The translations under genes and the position numbers were made by a program. Shown here piece by piece: positions 16,725 to 25,059 of a DNA stretch of 64,000 nucleotides. This stretch comes from VBDM01 sp035702665 (GTDB lineage Bacteria > Pseudomonadota > Gammaproteobacteria > Burkholderiales > SG8-39): assembly GCA_035702665.1 (NCBI GenBank), contig DASSQD010000107.1, positions 7,175-71,174 of the forward strand, written 5' to 3'. Under the pieces are notes generated by a model that saw only the letters and a list, made by a program, of their open reading frames with translations, did no database searches and had not been told where the DNA came from. Every line of letters starts with the position of its first letter. Position 1 is the first letter of the stretch.

Positions 16725-18721
16725 GCAGAACTCCTTCCTTGTTTCAGTACGCTCTTGATTGCCGTGACGACGTTGTCGACCGTGAAGCCGAAGTGCTCGA
16801 ACAGCTTCGCTCCCGGGGCAGACTCGCCGTAGCGGTCGATACCTACCACCGCGCCTTCCAACCCGACGTACTTGCGCCAGAAATCGCTGACGCCGGCCTC
16901 GACCGCCACCTTGGGAAGGGTCGGGATGAGGACTACGTCGCGGTACATCGGCAGCTGCCTGTCGAAAACCGAAGTGCACGGCATGGAAACGACACGCACC
17001 GGAACGCCTTCTTCCGCAAGCTTCTGCTTCGCCCCCAAGGCGAGTTGTACCTCTGAACCGGTAGCTACGATGACCGCTTTCGGGTCCTGCGCGTCCGCAA
17101 GGATGTAGCCGCCGCGGCGGATCGCCGTGATGGTATCCGGGTCACGCTTCTGGAAGGGCACGTTCTGCCGCGTGAAAAGCAGCGAGCTCGGCCCGTCGTC
17201 GCGCTCGATCGCCGCGATCCAGGCCACGGCCGCCTCGACCGTATCGCAGGGCCGCCATACGTCCATGCCGGGGATCGTGCGCAGGGCCGCGGCGTGCTCG
17301 ACGGATTGGTGCGTCGGTCCGTCTTCCCCTAGGCCGATCGAGTCGTGGGTGAAGACGAATAGAGAGCGAAGCTTCATCAAAGCCGCCATGCGCAGCGCGT
17401 TTCTCGAATAGTCGGAGAAGGTGAGAAAGGTGCCTCCGTACGGAATGAGCCCACCGTGCAGTGCAATCCCGTTCATCATCGCGCTCATGCCGAATTCGCG
17501 AACGCCATAGAAGAGGTAGTTTCCCCCGCCTTCCCGCCCCACGACCTTGGAACCGGACCATTGGGTGAGATTGGAGCCGGTGAGATCAGCCGATCCGCCG
17601 ATCAGCTCGGGCAGAACCCTGGAGAGGCCCTCGATAGCGTTTTGCGAGGCCTTGCGCGTTGCGATCGATTCGGCCTGACCCGCGACCCTCTCAAGCAGCG
17701 CTTGGCAGTGCGCGCTCCAGTCCTCAGGCAACTCACCCGCGGTGCGGCGCCGGAACTCGCGTGCGAGTTCCGGGTACACCCTTTCGTAGGCCGCAAGCTT
17801 CTCGTTCCAGCCCCGCTCAAGTGCCGCGCCGCGCTCTCTTGCATCCCACCCGCGGTAAACGCTCGCAGGCAACTCGAACGGAGCGTGGTTCCAGCCGATG
17901 GCGGCGCGCGTCGCCGCCACCTCGTCCGCGCCGAGGGCTTCTCCATGGGCCTTCGCGGTGCCCGCGCGCTTGGGCGAGCCTTTCCCGATTACCGTCTGGC
18001 AACAGATGAAGCTGGGGCGGTCCGCGACCGCCTTGGCGGCGCGGATGGCGCGGTCGACCGCCTCGACGTCATGACCGTCGACCTTGGGAATCACGTGCCA
18101 CCCGTACGCCTCGAAGCGCTTGGGCGTGTCGTCGCGAAACCAGCCCTTTACTTCGCCGTCGATGGAAATCCCGTTATCGTCGTAGAGGACAATGAGCTTG
18201 CCCAGCGCAAGCGCGCCTGCGAGCGAGCACGCCTCGTGGGAGATCCCTTCCATGAGACAGCCGTCGCCGACGGAGACGTAAGTGCTGTGATCAACCAGAT
18301 CAAAGCCCGGGCGGTTGAACTCCGCCGCGAGCAGGCGTTCGGCGACCGCCATGCCGACGGCGTTTGCCAGGCCTTGCCCCAGCGGGCCGGTCGTGGTTTC
18401 AACGCCCGGCGTGAGTCCGTACTCAGGGTGGCCTGCCGTCTTAGAGTGCAGCTGGCGGAAGCGCTTGATCTCCTCGATCGGCAGGTCGTAGCCGGTCAGA
18501 TGCAGCAGCGCATACAGTAGCATCGAGCCGTGGCCATTAGAGAGCACGAATCGGTCGCGGTCCGCCCATTTCGGATTGCGTGGATTGTGGCGGAGGTGCC
18601 GGCCCCACAGCGCCAGAGCGATCTCGGCCATCCCCATGGGCATGCCTGGATGGCCTGAATTCGCCGCCTGCACGGCGTCCATGGCCAACGCGCGAATCGC
18701 GTTGGTCAGGTCCTGGCTCAT
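16721..18721 (-). CDS. tkt: Transketolase
   Basis: Thiamine-diphosphate enzyme moving two-carbon units in the pentose phosphate or Calvin cycle. The 666-residue length is typical. Motifs include NAIRALAMDAVQAANSGHPG at the start, the ThDP-binding GDGCLMEGISHEA near 152, NAVGMAVAERL near 119, HDSIGLGEDGPTHQ near 465, and the C-terminal GVSDFWRKYVG segment. It is the first gene of tkt-gap-pgk. The window has no Rubisco or phosphoribulokinase, so autotrophy cannot be inferred from this cluster. Confidence 0.97.
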   Translation of the reverse strand: MSQDLTNAIRALAMDAVQAANSGHPGMPMGMAEIALALWGRHLRHNPRNPKWADRDRFVLSNGHGSMLLYALLHLTGYDLPIEEIKRFRQLHSKTAGHPEYGLTPGVETTTGPLGQGLANAVGMAVAERLLAAEFNRPGFDLVDHSTYVSVGDGCLMEGISHEACSLAGALALGKLIVLYDDNGISIDGEVKGWFRDDTPKRFEAYGWHVIPKVDGHDVEAVDRAIRAAKAVADRPSFICCQTVIGKGSPKRAGTAKAHGEALGADEVAATRAAIGWNHAPFELPASVYRGWDARERGAALERGWNEKLAAYERVYPELAREFRRRTAGELPEDWSAHCQALLERVAGQAESIATRKASQNAIEGLSRVLPELIGGSADLTGSNLTQWSGSKVVGREGGGNYLFYGVREFGMSAMMNGIALHGGLIPYGGTFLTFSDYSRNALRMAALMKLRSLFVFTHDSIGLGEDGPTHQSVEHAAALRTIPGMDVWRPCDTVEAAVAWIAAIERDDGPSSLLFTRQNVPFQKRDPDTITAIRRGGYILADAQDPKAVIVATGSEVQLALGAKQKLAEEGVPVRVVSMPCTSVFDRQLPMYRDVVLIPTLPKVAVEAGVSDFWRKYVGLEGAVVGIDRYGESAPGAKLFEHFGFTVDNVVTAIKSVLKQGRSSA

Positions 18722-18754
18722 TACGTGGAAAAGTCCGAGAGAATGGGTCGAAAC

Positions 18755-18765
18755 CTTATAATTAT
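18755..18765. promoter_or_regulatory. AT-rich -10-like element in the tkt / dehydrogenase divergent gap
   Basis: The 10-mer TTATAATTAT supplies TATAAT on the plus strand and TATAAG on the minus strand, between two divergent genes in GC-rich DNA. No convincing -35 box was found for either direction, so the call is weak. Confidence 0.3.
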
Positions 18766-18812
18766 CGGTGAATCTCGCTCCCTTGGCGAGAAGAACCCAC
18801 TACGGAGGCGCA

Positions 18813-19685
18813 GTGAGCAAACTCGCATTCATCGGACTCGGCGTGATGGGTTTCCCCATGGCTGGACATCTGGTGGCGCGCGGCGGGCACGACGTGACCG
18901 TGTACAACCGAAGCCGGGCAAAAGCGGACGCCTGGGTGGCGAAGCACAAGGGACGCATCGCGGAGACTCCGGCCAAGGCAGCCGAGGGAGCAGAGATCGT
19001 GTTCTCCTGCGTTGGCGACGATCCTGACCTGCGCGAAGTCACTCTGGGGCCGAACGGCGCCTTCCAGAAGATGGCCAATGGCACGATCTTTATCGATCAC
19101 ACTACGGCGTCGGCGAAGGTGGCGAGAGAGCTCGCCGCGGAGGCCAAGAAGCGCAGCTTTGAGTTTCTCGACGCGCCGGTATCCGGCGGCCAAGCGGGCG
19201 CGGAAAACGGCCAGCTCACGGTGATGGTCGGCGGTGAGTCCGCCGCGTTCGAGCGCGCGAAGCCCGTGATCGCGAATTTCGCCAAGGCCGTGACGCTGCT
19301 CGGACCTTCCGGCGCCGGTCAGCTCACCAAGATGGTCAACCAGATCTGCATCGCAGGACTCGTTCAGGGGCTGTCCGAGGGCCTGAATTTCGCCCTCAAG
19401 GCAGGGCTGGATGCCAAGTTGGTGCTCGAGGTGATCTCCAAGGGCGCAGCCCAGTCCTGGCAGATGGAAAACCGGGGGAAGACTATGGTCGACGACAAGT
19501 TCGACTTCGGGTTTGCGGTCGATTGGATGAGAAAGGACTTGCGCATCTGCGCCGAGACCGCTCGGCAGAACGGCGCCCAGCTTCCGGTCACCCAGACGGT
19601 CGCCGGCTTCTACGACGAAATCTCGAAGATGGGCGGCGGGCGCTGGGACACCTCGAGCCTGATCCGGCGGTTGCGCCGGGCGTAA
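18813..19685 (+). CDS. NAD(P)-dependent beta-hydroxyacid dehydrogenase (GarR/GlxR/MmsB-like)
   Basis: A 290-residue Rossmann oxidoreductase of the 3-hydroxyisobutyrate / tartronate-semialdehyde reductase family. The GTG at 18813 has GGAGG four bases upstream and places FIGLGVMGFPMAGHL at residues 5-19; no ATG fits so well. The substrate-binding signature DAPVSGGQAGAENGQLTVMVGG is near 121, and the catalytic lysine lies in AGQLTKMVNQI near 172. Substrate is not determinable from sequence: tartronate semialdehyde, 3-hydroxyisobutyrate and glyoxylate/succinic semialdehyde are all possible. It is followed by nudC. Confidence 0.88.
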   Translation: MSKLAFIGLGVMGFPMAGHLVARGGHDVTVYNRSRAKADAWVAKHKGRIAETPAKAAEGAEIVFSCVGDDPDLREVTLGPNGAFQKMANGTIFIDHTTASAKVARELAAEAKKRSFEFLDAPVSGGQAGAENGQLTVMVGGESAAFERAKPVIANFAKAVTLLGPSGAGQLTKMVNQICIAGLVQGLSEGLNFALKAGLDAKLVLEVISKGAAQSWQMENRGKTMVDDKFDFGFAVDWMRKDLRICAETARQNGAQLPVTQTVAGFYDEISKMGGGRWDTSSLIRRLRRA

Positions 19686-19714
19686 GCACGGCTAGTCTCG
19701 CGCGCGAGCGCCAG

Positions 19715-20566
19715 GTGAGCTTGCCTTTCGAGTGGCCGGCGAGCTACGTTTCGGGCATCCAGCCGCCGGCTGAGGCGCCCGAGCGCTCGCTCTGGTTCAT
19801 CTTCCGCGGCGTCGAGCTGTTGGTCACGGCTCCTCCCGCCGTCAGTCTCCCCCATTGCGCTCACCCCAACACTTTGGGTATGATGCCCCAGCGGATACAA
19901 TATCTTGGGGTTCTCGGCGAGCAGCATTGCTACAGCGCCGAGCTTGCGGCAGGCGAGGCAGCGCCCCAAGGATGGATGTGGCAGGGCCTGCGCGGCCTGT
20001 TCGGCGCCTTGGATGACGCACGGTTTGCTCTCGCGGGCCGTGCGCTACAGATCGTCGATTGGGACCGGACGCACCAGTATTGCGGCGCTTGTGGTGTGGC
20101 GACAACGGTTCGCACCCACGAGCGCAGCCGGGAGTGCCCGGCGTGCGGACTAGTGGCTTATCCGCGGCTAGCGCCCGCCGTGATGGGGCTGGTGCGGCGC
20201 GGGCGGGAGTTGCTGCTCGCGCGCTCGCACCGATTTGCACAGGGCGTCTACAGCGCTCTGGCTGGATTCGTGGAGCCAGGGGAGACATTGGAGCAATGCC
20301 TAGAGCGGGAGGTGCATGAAGAAGTCGGCATCCGCGTGTGCGGTACGCGCTACTTCGCCAGTCAGCCCTGGCCCTTCCCGCACTCGTTCATGATCGCCTT
20401 CTTCGCCGAGTACGAGAGCGGAGAAATCCGGATCGACGGCGCCGAAATCGAGGACGCGCGCTGGTTCGATGTTGAAAATCTTGAAAACTTGCCGCGTTTG
20501 CCTGCTAGAATCAGCGTCGCTCGCAGATTGATCGACGCGGCAATTGGGGAGATGCGCGCAGCTTGA
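19715..20566 (+). CDS. nudC: NADH pyrophosphatase / deNADding Nudix hydrolase
   Basis: Cleaves NAD(H) to NMN(H) and AMP, and in E. coli removes NAD caps from RNA. Evidence is a four-cysteine zinc ribbon (CGAC and CPAC, residues ~126-146), the Nudix box GFVEPGETLEQCLEREVHEE near 190, and the NudC-specific SQPWPFPHS just after it. The reading frame is open into the previous gene, but the GTG at 19715 (VSLPFEWP, 283 aa) is the first sensible start after the upstream stop. Its Shine-Dalgarno is poor, so the start is uncertain. An unusual 7-bp hairpin (20549-20578) straddles its stop. Confidence 0.92.
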   Translation: MSLPFEWPASYVSGIQPPAEAPERSLWFIFRGVELLVTAPPAVSLPHCAHPNTLGMMPQRIQYLGVLGEQHCYSAELAAGEAAPQGWMWQGLRGLFGALDDARFALAGRALQIVDWDRTHQYCGACGVATTVRTHERSRECPACGLVAYPRLAPAVMGLVRRGRELLLARSHRFAQGVYSALAGFVEPGETLEQCLEREVHEEVGIRVCGTRYFASQPWPFPHSFMIAFFAEYESGEIRIDGAEIEDARWFDVENLENLPRLPARISVARRLIDAAIGEMRAA

Positions 20567-20578
20567 TTCTTGCATCTC
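20549..20578 (+). other. Hairpin across the nudC stop, upstream of speD-speE
   Basis: GAGATGC (20549-20555) and GCATCTC (20572-20578) can pair around a 16-nt loop containing the nudC stop codon. It sits 32 nt before the proposed TTG start of the polyamine fusion gene and lacks a T tract. A role in translation or RNA stability is speculation. Confidence 0.3.
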
Positions 20579-20609
20579 ATTTGTCAACGCTTGTGGGGAT
20601 TTATGCAAA

Positions 20610-21866
20610 TTGGACGGACTGCACATTGTTGCGAATCTGTACCGTTGCGGGGGGGATGCACGGTACCTAACTGACGCAGCCGAGCTGCGTCGTTTTTGTC
20701 ACGACTCCATAAACAGGGCCGGTCTCACGATACTCGGCGACCTGTTCCACGAGTTCGACGGTGGCGGAGTCACGGGCACAGTGGTGCTGGCGGAGTCGCA
20801 TCTCGCTCTCCACACGTGGCCGGAGCTCCAGAGCGTCACCCTCGACGTCTACGTCTGCAACTACACCCAGGACAACAGCGCCAAGGCGCGTCAGGTCGTC
20901 GCCGACCTGATGGAGGTCTATCGTCCGGAGGAGCACGTGCAGCACGACGTGCCGCGCGACAAGCGTCTGATGAACGAGTGGCTGAACGGGGACTACGGAT
21001 TCTTCCTGCGCTCCTCGAAGCTCATCGAGTCGTCGAAGACGCGCTTCCAGGACCTGGAAATTCACGAGACCCCGCAGTTCGGAAAGCTCTTCCGATTGGA
21101 CGGTTGCTTCATGACTTCCGAGCGGGAAGAGTTCGTCTACCACGAAACCCTGATACACCCGGCGCTGACCGCGCACGCGGCGCCCAAGCGCGTCCTAATC
21201 ATCGGTGGCGGCGACGGCGGAGCGGCTGAGGAAGCGCTCAAGCACCCGTCCGTCGAGCAGGTCGTCATGGTCGAACTGGACGGGAAAGTGGTCGAGATCG
21301 CCAAGCAACACTTTGCAGCCATTCACCGCGGCGTGTTCGACAATCCCAAGCTCAAGCTCCTGATCGAGGACGGCCTGAAGTACTTGGCCGAGACCAAGGA
21401 GAAATTCGACCATATCGCGCTCGACCTTCCGGATCCGATCGGACCGGCTACGGCGCTGTACGAGGAAGCGTTCTTCCGCGACTGCAAGCGGGCGCTGGCA
21501 CCCGGCGGCGTTCTAACCCTACATATGGGCTCGCCTTGGTCGCGGCCCGAACGGGTGAAGCTGCTCTATGCAAGGCTCGCGAAGATGTTCAAGGTCGCGC
21601 GCCCCTATACCATGTTCATTCCGCTCTACGGCTGTCTCTGGTCGATGTGCGCGTGCTCGGACTCGACCGACGTCGCCGGGGTGAGTTCGGGTGAGATCGA
21701 CGTCCGGGTCGGGAATCGCGCCCTCTCCCACCTGCAGTACTACAATGGGGCGACCCACCAAGCCCTGTTCGCTTTGCCCAATTTCGTCCGGGAACTGACC
21801 GTGGAGGCCGTACCCAAGCCACGGCTGGTGGCGTCGAGGAAACGGGCTGCGGGCGGCGTCAAGTAG
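20610..21866 (+). CDS. speD/speE: S-adenosylmethionine decarboxylase-spermidine synthase fusion
   Basis: One 418-residue chain carries both steps of aminopropyl transfer. Residues 1-~110 are a class 1B SpeD: GVTGTVVLAESHLALHTWPE, with the self-cleaving Ser at about 63 that becomes the pyruvoyl group, and a Cys in DVYVCN. Residues ~125-418 are SpeE: GYGFF-like DYGFFLRSS, VLIIGGGDGGAAEEAL (SAM/dcSAM site) and LDLPDPIGPATALYEEAF (catalytic Asp region). SpeD processing would leave the beta chain free and the alpha chain, with the pyruvoyl group, attached to SpeE. No in-frame ATG exists near the N-terminus. The TTG at 20610 fits family alignment best; a second TTG at 20544 would overlap nudC. Confidence 0.9.
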   Translation: MDGLHIVANLYRCGGDARYLTDAAELRRFCHDSINRAGLTILGDLFHEFDGGGVTGTVVLAESHLALHTWPELQSVTLDVYVCNYTQDNSAKARQVVADLMEVYRPEEHVQHDVPRDKRLMNEWLNGDYGFFLRSSKLIESSKTRFQDLEIHETPQFGKLFRLDGCFMTSEREEFVYHETLIHPALTAHAAPKRVLIIGGGDGGAAEEALKHPSVEQVVMVELDGKVVEIAKQHFAAIHRGVFDNPKLKLLIEDGLKYLAETKEKFDHIALDLPDPIGPATALYEEAFFRDCKRALAPGGVLTLHMGSPWSRPERVKLLYARLAKMFKVARPYTMFIPLYGCLWSMCACSDSTDVAGVSSGEIDVRVGNRALSHLQYYNGATHQALFALPNFVRELTVEAVPKPRLVASRKRAAGGVK

Positions 21867-21874
21867 CGAGCGGC

Positions 21875-23182
21875 TTATCCGGTAGGACGAGGGGCGACCG
21901 ACGAGGTCGCCCTTTTTGTTCGCGGCTCCGCCTCGAGGAAGCTGAACTCCGGTTCGGGCCTGCGCCCGCTCACGATGTCGGCGAGCGCGCGCCCAGAACC
22001 GCAGGCGAGGGTCCAACCGAGCGTGCCGTGACCGGTGTTGAGGAAGAGGTTCGGGTACTTCGAACGCCCAACGAGCGGCAAGTTGCTGGGGGTTGCCGGC
22101 CGCAGCCCCGTCCAGAACTGAGCGCGTTCCGGCCGGCCGGCCTTGGGAAACCACTCGAAGCAGCGCCTAACCAGGGCTTCGCAACGCGGCTCGTTCATCT
22201 CGGTGTCGTACCCGTTCAACTCGGCGGTGCCCGCCACACGAAGGCGATCGCCCAGCCGGGAGAGGACGATCTTGCGGGAGTGATCGGTCAAGCTGATCTG
22301 CGGGGCCACGCTCTCCGCCTCGACCGGCAAGGTGACCGAATAGCCCTTGACCGGATAGACGGGAATCGATATCCCGACCCGCTTGAGGAGGAGCGGGCTG
22401 TAGCTTCCCAGCGCGACCACATAGGCGTCCGAGCGCAGCGATTCCTCAATGCCTGCCTCGTCGTCGATGACGACGCGCTCGACGGTTCCGCGATTCACCT
22501 CCACACCCTTGACGCTCACATTGAAGCGGAACGCGACGCCCTGAGCCCGACACAACTCGGAGAGGTTCTTGGTAAAGAGCTGCGCGTCGCCGCACTCGTC
22601 GGAGGCCGCATGGATGCCTCCCAGGATGCGGACCTTCGAATGCTCGAGTGCCGGCTCGACTCTCAGGCACTCCTCCGGCGTCTTGATCTCCACATCGAGT
22701 CCGCGTCGCTTGAGCGCCTCAGTCGCCCGGGTCGCGTGCTTGAATTCGCGCGGCTCCTCGTATAGATGCAGGATGCCCGATGTCCTTGCATCGTAGCTTA
22801 TCCCGGTGTCGCGCCGCAGCTGCCGCAGTTGGTCTCGACTGTAGAGCGCGAGCGCGTACGCCGCTTCCGTGTTAAGCCGAGCTCTCCCGGGCAGGCATTC
22901 CAAGAGGAAGCGCAGACCCCAGAGCCATTCGCCGATCTCGGCGCGCGGGCGGAAGAGCAGCGGCGCGTCTTCGCGACCGAGCCAGCGCAGGATCTTCAAA
23001 GGTGCAGTCGGGTTCGCCCAGGGCTCCGAATGACTGACCGAAATCTGCCCCCCGTTGGCGAAACTCGTCTCGAGGGCAGCTTCGGGCTGGCGGTCGACAA
23101 CCGTGACCTCGTGCCCCGCGCGTGCCAGATACCAGGCACTGGTCGTGCCGATGACGCCGGCCCCGAGAACGATCACTCTCAT
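21875..23182 (-). CDS. dadA: D-amino acid dehydrogenase, small subunit type
   Basis: Membrane-associated FAD enzyme oxidising D-amino acids (classically D-alanine) to oxoacids, feeding electrons to quinones. The 435-residue product begins with the FAD-binding MRVIVLGAGVIGTTSAWYLA, followed by an Arg/Glu-binding VVDRQPEAALETSFANGGQIS typical of DadA. The C-terminal FAD segment PNLFLNTGHGTLGWTLACGSG is near residue 380. The last ~12 codons (TKRATSSVAPRPTG) coincide with the speD-speE terminator hairpin and look family-foreign, so the C-terminal tail is probably poorly constrained. No dadX racemase is adjacent. Confidence 0.94.
   Translation of the reverse strand: MRVIVLGAGVIGTTSAWYLARAGHEVTVVDRQPEAALETSFANGGQISVSHSEPWANPTAPLKILRWLGREDAPLLFRPRAEIGEWLWGLRFLLECLPGRARLNTEAAYALALYSRDQLRQLRRDTGISYDARTSGILHLYEEPREFKHATRATEALKRRGLDVEIKTPEECLRVEPALEHSKVRILGGIHAASDECGDAQLFTKNLSELCRAQGVAFRFNVSVKGVEVNRGTVERVVIDDEAGIEESLRSDAYVVALGSYSPLLLKRVGISIPVYPVKGYSVTLPVEAESVAPQISLTDHSRKIVLSRLGDRLRVAGTAELNGYDTEMNEPRCEALVRRCFEWFPKAGRPERAQFWTGLRPATPSNLPLVGRSKYPNLFLNTGHGTLGWTLACGSGRALADIVSGRRPEPEFSFLEAEPRTKRATSSVAPRPTG
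21892..21917 (+). terminator. Rho-independent terminator of speD-speE
   Basis: GGGCGACC (21892-21899), loop GACGA, GGTCGCCC (21905-21912), then TTTTT. It is a strong terminator 25 bp after the speE stop. It lies inside the 3' coding end of the convergent dadA gene. Confidence 0.92.
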
Positions 23183-23299
23183 GCCCGTCTCCGAAAAAGG
23201 CAGCGAACTGCCTTCTGGATTCGCTTTTTGACCCTAGGACGACAGCCGAGTTCTTGCGCCCAACATACCAAGCCAGGCGCAGCCAGCAAGGGGGCTCGT

Positions 23300-24151
23300 C
23301 TATTTCCCTGTGTAGGAAATCACCTTTTGCCGTTGCTCTCCCAGACCTTTGATGCCCAAGGTAACCACGTCTCCGGGCTTGAGCCATGCCTGGGTGGGCT
23401 TCATGCCCAGAGCGACGCCCGCCGGGGTGCCCGTGGTGATGATGTCTCCGGGAAGAAGAGTCATGTAGTTGCTCACGTAGGACACGAGCCTTGCACAGGA
23501 GAAGATCATGTTCCTGGTATTGGAGGATTGCCTGCGTTCACCATTGACGTCGAGCCAAACATCCAGGGATTGCGGATTGGTGATTTCGTCGGTGGTCACC
23601 AGCCACGGGCCGATCGGCCCGAACGTGTCCGCACCCTTCCCCTTGTCCCACTGCGAGGACTGCAACTGGAAAGCACGTTCCGAGACGTCGTTGACGATGG
23701 TGTAGCCGGCAACGTGGTCCAGCGCCTTATCCTCGGAAACGTACTTCGCCCGGGTGCCGATCACGATGGCGATTTCGACTTCGTAGTCGAGCTTGGTGGA
23801 GCTTCGCGGTTGCTGGATGTCGTCGTTCGGACCGCTGATGCAGGTCGTGGCCTTCATGAACACCACAGGCTCGGCGGGTATCTGCAGACCCGCCTCGTGC
23901 GCGTGGTCGACGTAGTTCAGGCCGATTGCGACGAACTTGGAGATGCCCGTGTAGGGAACGCCGAAACGCGGGTTCCCCCGCACGAGCGGCAGCGACTCGG
24001 GACGAATCTTGCGAAGTCTCGCCAGGCCTTTCGGTGAAATCGCTTCCTGGTCGATATTCGATATCACGCCGGAAAAATCGCGCAACTGGCCTTGCGCGTC
24101 GATGACGCCCGGTTTCTCGAATCCATTCCTGCCGTAACGACAAAGCTTCAT
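23300..24151 (-). CDS. Fumarylacetoacetate hydrolase family protein
   Basis: A 283-residue member of the FAH/MhpD-like superfamily, Mg-dependent hydrolases, decarboxylases or isomerases acting on beta-oxo acids from aromatic or sugar-acid breakdown. Key segments are FVAIGLNYVDHAHEAG near 92, VFMKATTCISGPNDDI near 113, the metal-binding LDYEVEIAIVIG near 134, and DIITTGTPAGVALGM near 235. Close relatives are often labelled ureidoglycolate lyase or 2-hydroxyhepta-2,4-diene-1,7-dioate isomerase, but sequence alone does not set the substrate. AAAGGAAG lies about 8 nt before the ATG. It has an unusually long upstream region (next two entries). Confidence 0.87.
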   Translation of the reverse strand: MKLCRYGRNGFEKPGVIDAQGQLRDFSGVISNIDQEAISPKGLARLRKIRPESLPLVRGNPRFGVPYTGISKFVAIGLNYVDHAHEAGLQIPAEPVVFMKATTCISGPNDDIQQPRSSTKLDYEVEIAIVIGTRAKYVSEDKALDHVAGYTIVNDVSERAFQLQSSQWDKGKGADTFGPIGPWLVTTDEITNPQSLDVWLDVNGERRQSSNTRNMIFSCARLVSYVSNYMTLLPGDIITTGTPAGVALGMKPTQAWLKPGDVVTLGIKGLGEQRQKVISYTGK

Positions 24152-24255
24152 TTTTCTTGCTTCCTTTCCAGATCATCCGGAGCGACCGCCCGAGCGGCGC
24201 GCAAGACTTGCGTCAAGCCTTGGCCGGGTGAGAGAGGCGGCTCGATTGTCGTCAC
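24148..24255 (-). other. Candidate leader micro-ORF overlapping the FAH start
   Basis: In the 318-bp gap upstream of the FAH-family gene, a perfect ten-base Shine-Dalgarno AAGGAGGTGA occurs on the minus strand (24261-24252). Eight bases after its AGGAGG core is ATC (24246), and an in-frame GTG lies at 24255. Either would open a 32-35 codon frame (ending RAVAPDDLERKQEK) whose TGA overlaps the FAH ATG as ATGA. There is no ATG. It may be a leader peptide, a decayed gene end, or chance. Confidence 0.3.
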
Positions 24256-24469
24256 CTCCTTGCACAACCCGCCGCAGCGCCTCGTGGACCACGCGAAAAA
24301 GCAGTTGGTACGCCCGGTTTCCTGCCGTGAGCCCGCTCTCCCCTAGAGAATCTTCTTATGCCGAGCGATTATAGCAGCGCGGCGCGGAAAGACGCCATAG
24401 TATGCGCAGAATCATGGGGTTATCGGAGGTCGCGCGAGGCTATGCACCGGCGCCCCAAAAGCCCTGCCG
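24152..24469 (-). promoter_or_regulatory. Long intergenic leader region upstream of FAH-family gene
   Basis: This 318-bp stretch has no convincing full gene. On the minus strand a perfect TATAAT (24373-24368) could start a ~210-nt leader for the FAH-family gene; no good -35 box was found. The leader contains the strong Shine-Dalgarno noted separately and short GGGGAGAG/CTCTCaCCC complementarity. I recognise no riboswitch class. The part from 24374 to 24469 shows nothing I can assign. Confidence 0.4.
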
Positions 24470-25018
24470 CTAGCTCCTCCACTTGATCGAGCAACCGATC
24501 GACGCTGTCTGGTCGATCGGGCCGCGTCCCGTGCGGGCGATCTGCACCATCGCCTCGAACAACTCACGTCGCGCGTCGGGCCCCGCTCCTCGCCCCGACG
24601 CATCGAGGCGACCGCGGTATTGAAGGCGTAGATCGGAGCCGTAGCCGAAGAAGTCCGGCGTGCACACGGCACCGTAGGCCTTCGCCACGTCTTGCGTCTC
24701 GTCGAGCACGTATGGAAACGGAAAGCGAAACTGCACCGCGACCTTCCGCATGTTCTGAAAAGAATCCTCAGGGTATTCGGTGGGATCGTTGGACATGATC
24801 GCCACCGAGCCTATGCCGTAGCCGGCCAGCTCCGCACAGTCTCTGACGAGGCGCTCGCGCACCGCTTTGACGTAAGGGCAATGGTTGCAGATGAACATCA
24901 CCAGGAGCCCGTTGGGGCCGCGGCTCGAGGCAAGGGTATGACGCTTCTCGTCAATGCCGCGAAGATCGAAATCCGGCGCGGGAGAGCCGATACCCGTTGA
25001 GGGTGATGTCTTGTTCAC
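24470..25018 (-). CDS. Thioredoxin-like AhpC/TSA-family protein
   Basis: A ~182-residue thioredoxin-fold protein. It contains GSPAPDFDLRGIDEKRHTL near the N-terminus and MFICNHCPYVKAV near residue 47, the CNHCPY motif of a common cytosolic TlpA/AhpC-like family whose members are annotated as thioredoxin or peroxiredoxin-like. KAYGAVCTPDFFGY near residue 120 contains a cis-Pro-type loop with a further Cys. Substrate is unknown. The GTG at 25018 (VNKTSPSTG) is a reasonable start but has no clear Shine-Dalgarno. An in-frame Met about 20 codons upstream would begin near the divergent rsmE start. Confidence 0.8.
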   Translation of the reverse strand: MNKTSPSTGIGSPAPDFDLRGIDEKRHTLASSRGPNGLLVMFICNHCPYVKAVRERLVRDCAELAGYGIGSVAIMSNDPTEYPEDSFQNMRKVAVQFRFPFPYVLDETQDVAKAYGAVCTPDFFGYGSDLRLQYRGRLDASGRGAGPDARRELFEAMVQIARTGRGPIDQTASIGCSIKWRS

Positions 25019-25059
25019 TAGGCGAACGTGGACGCGTCGGATATGCTTCAAATCGTAGC

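Noticed and set aside
24252..24261. TCACCTCCTT on the plus strand resembling the 3' end of 16S rRNA
   Set aside because: Only ten bases match and the flanks do not resemble rRNA; it is treated as a Shine-Dalgarno on the minus strand.
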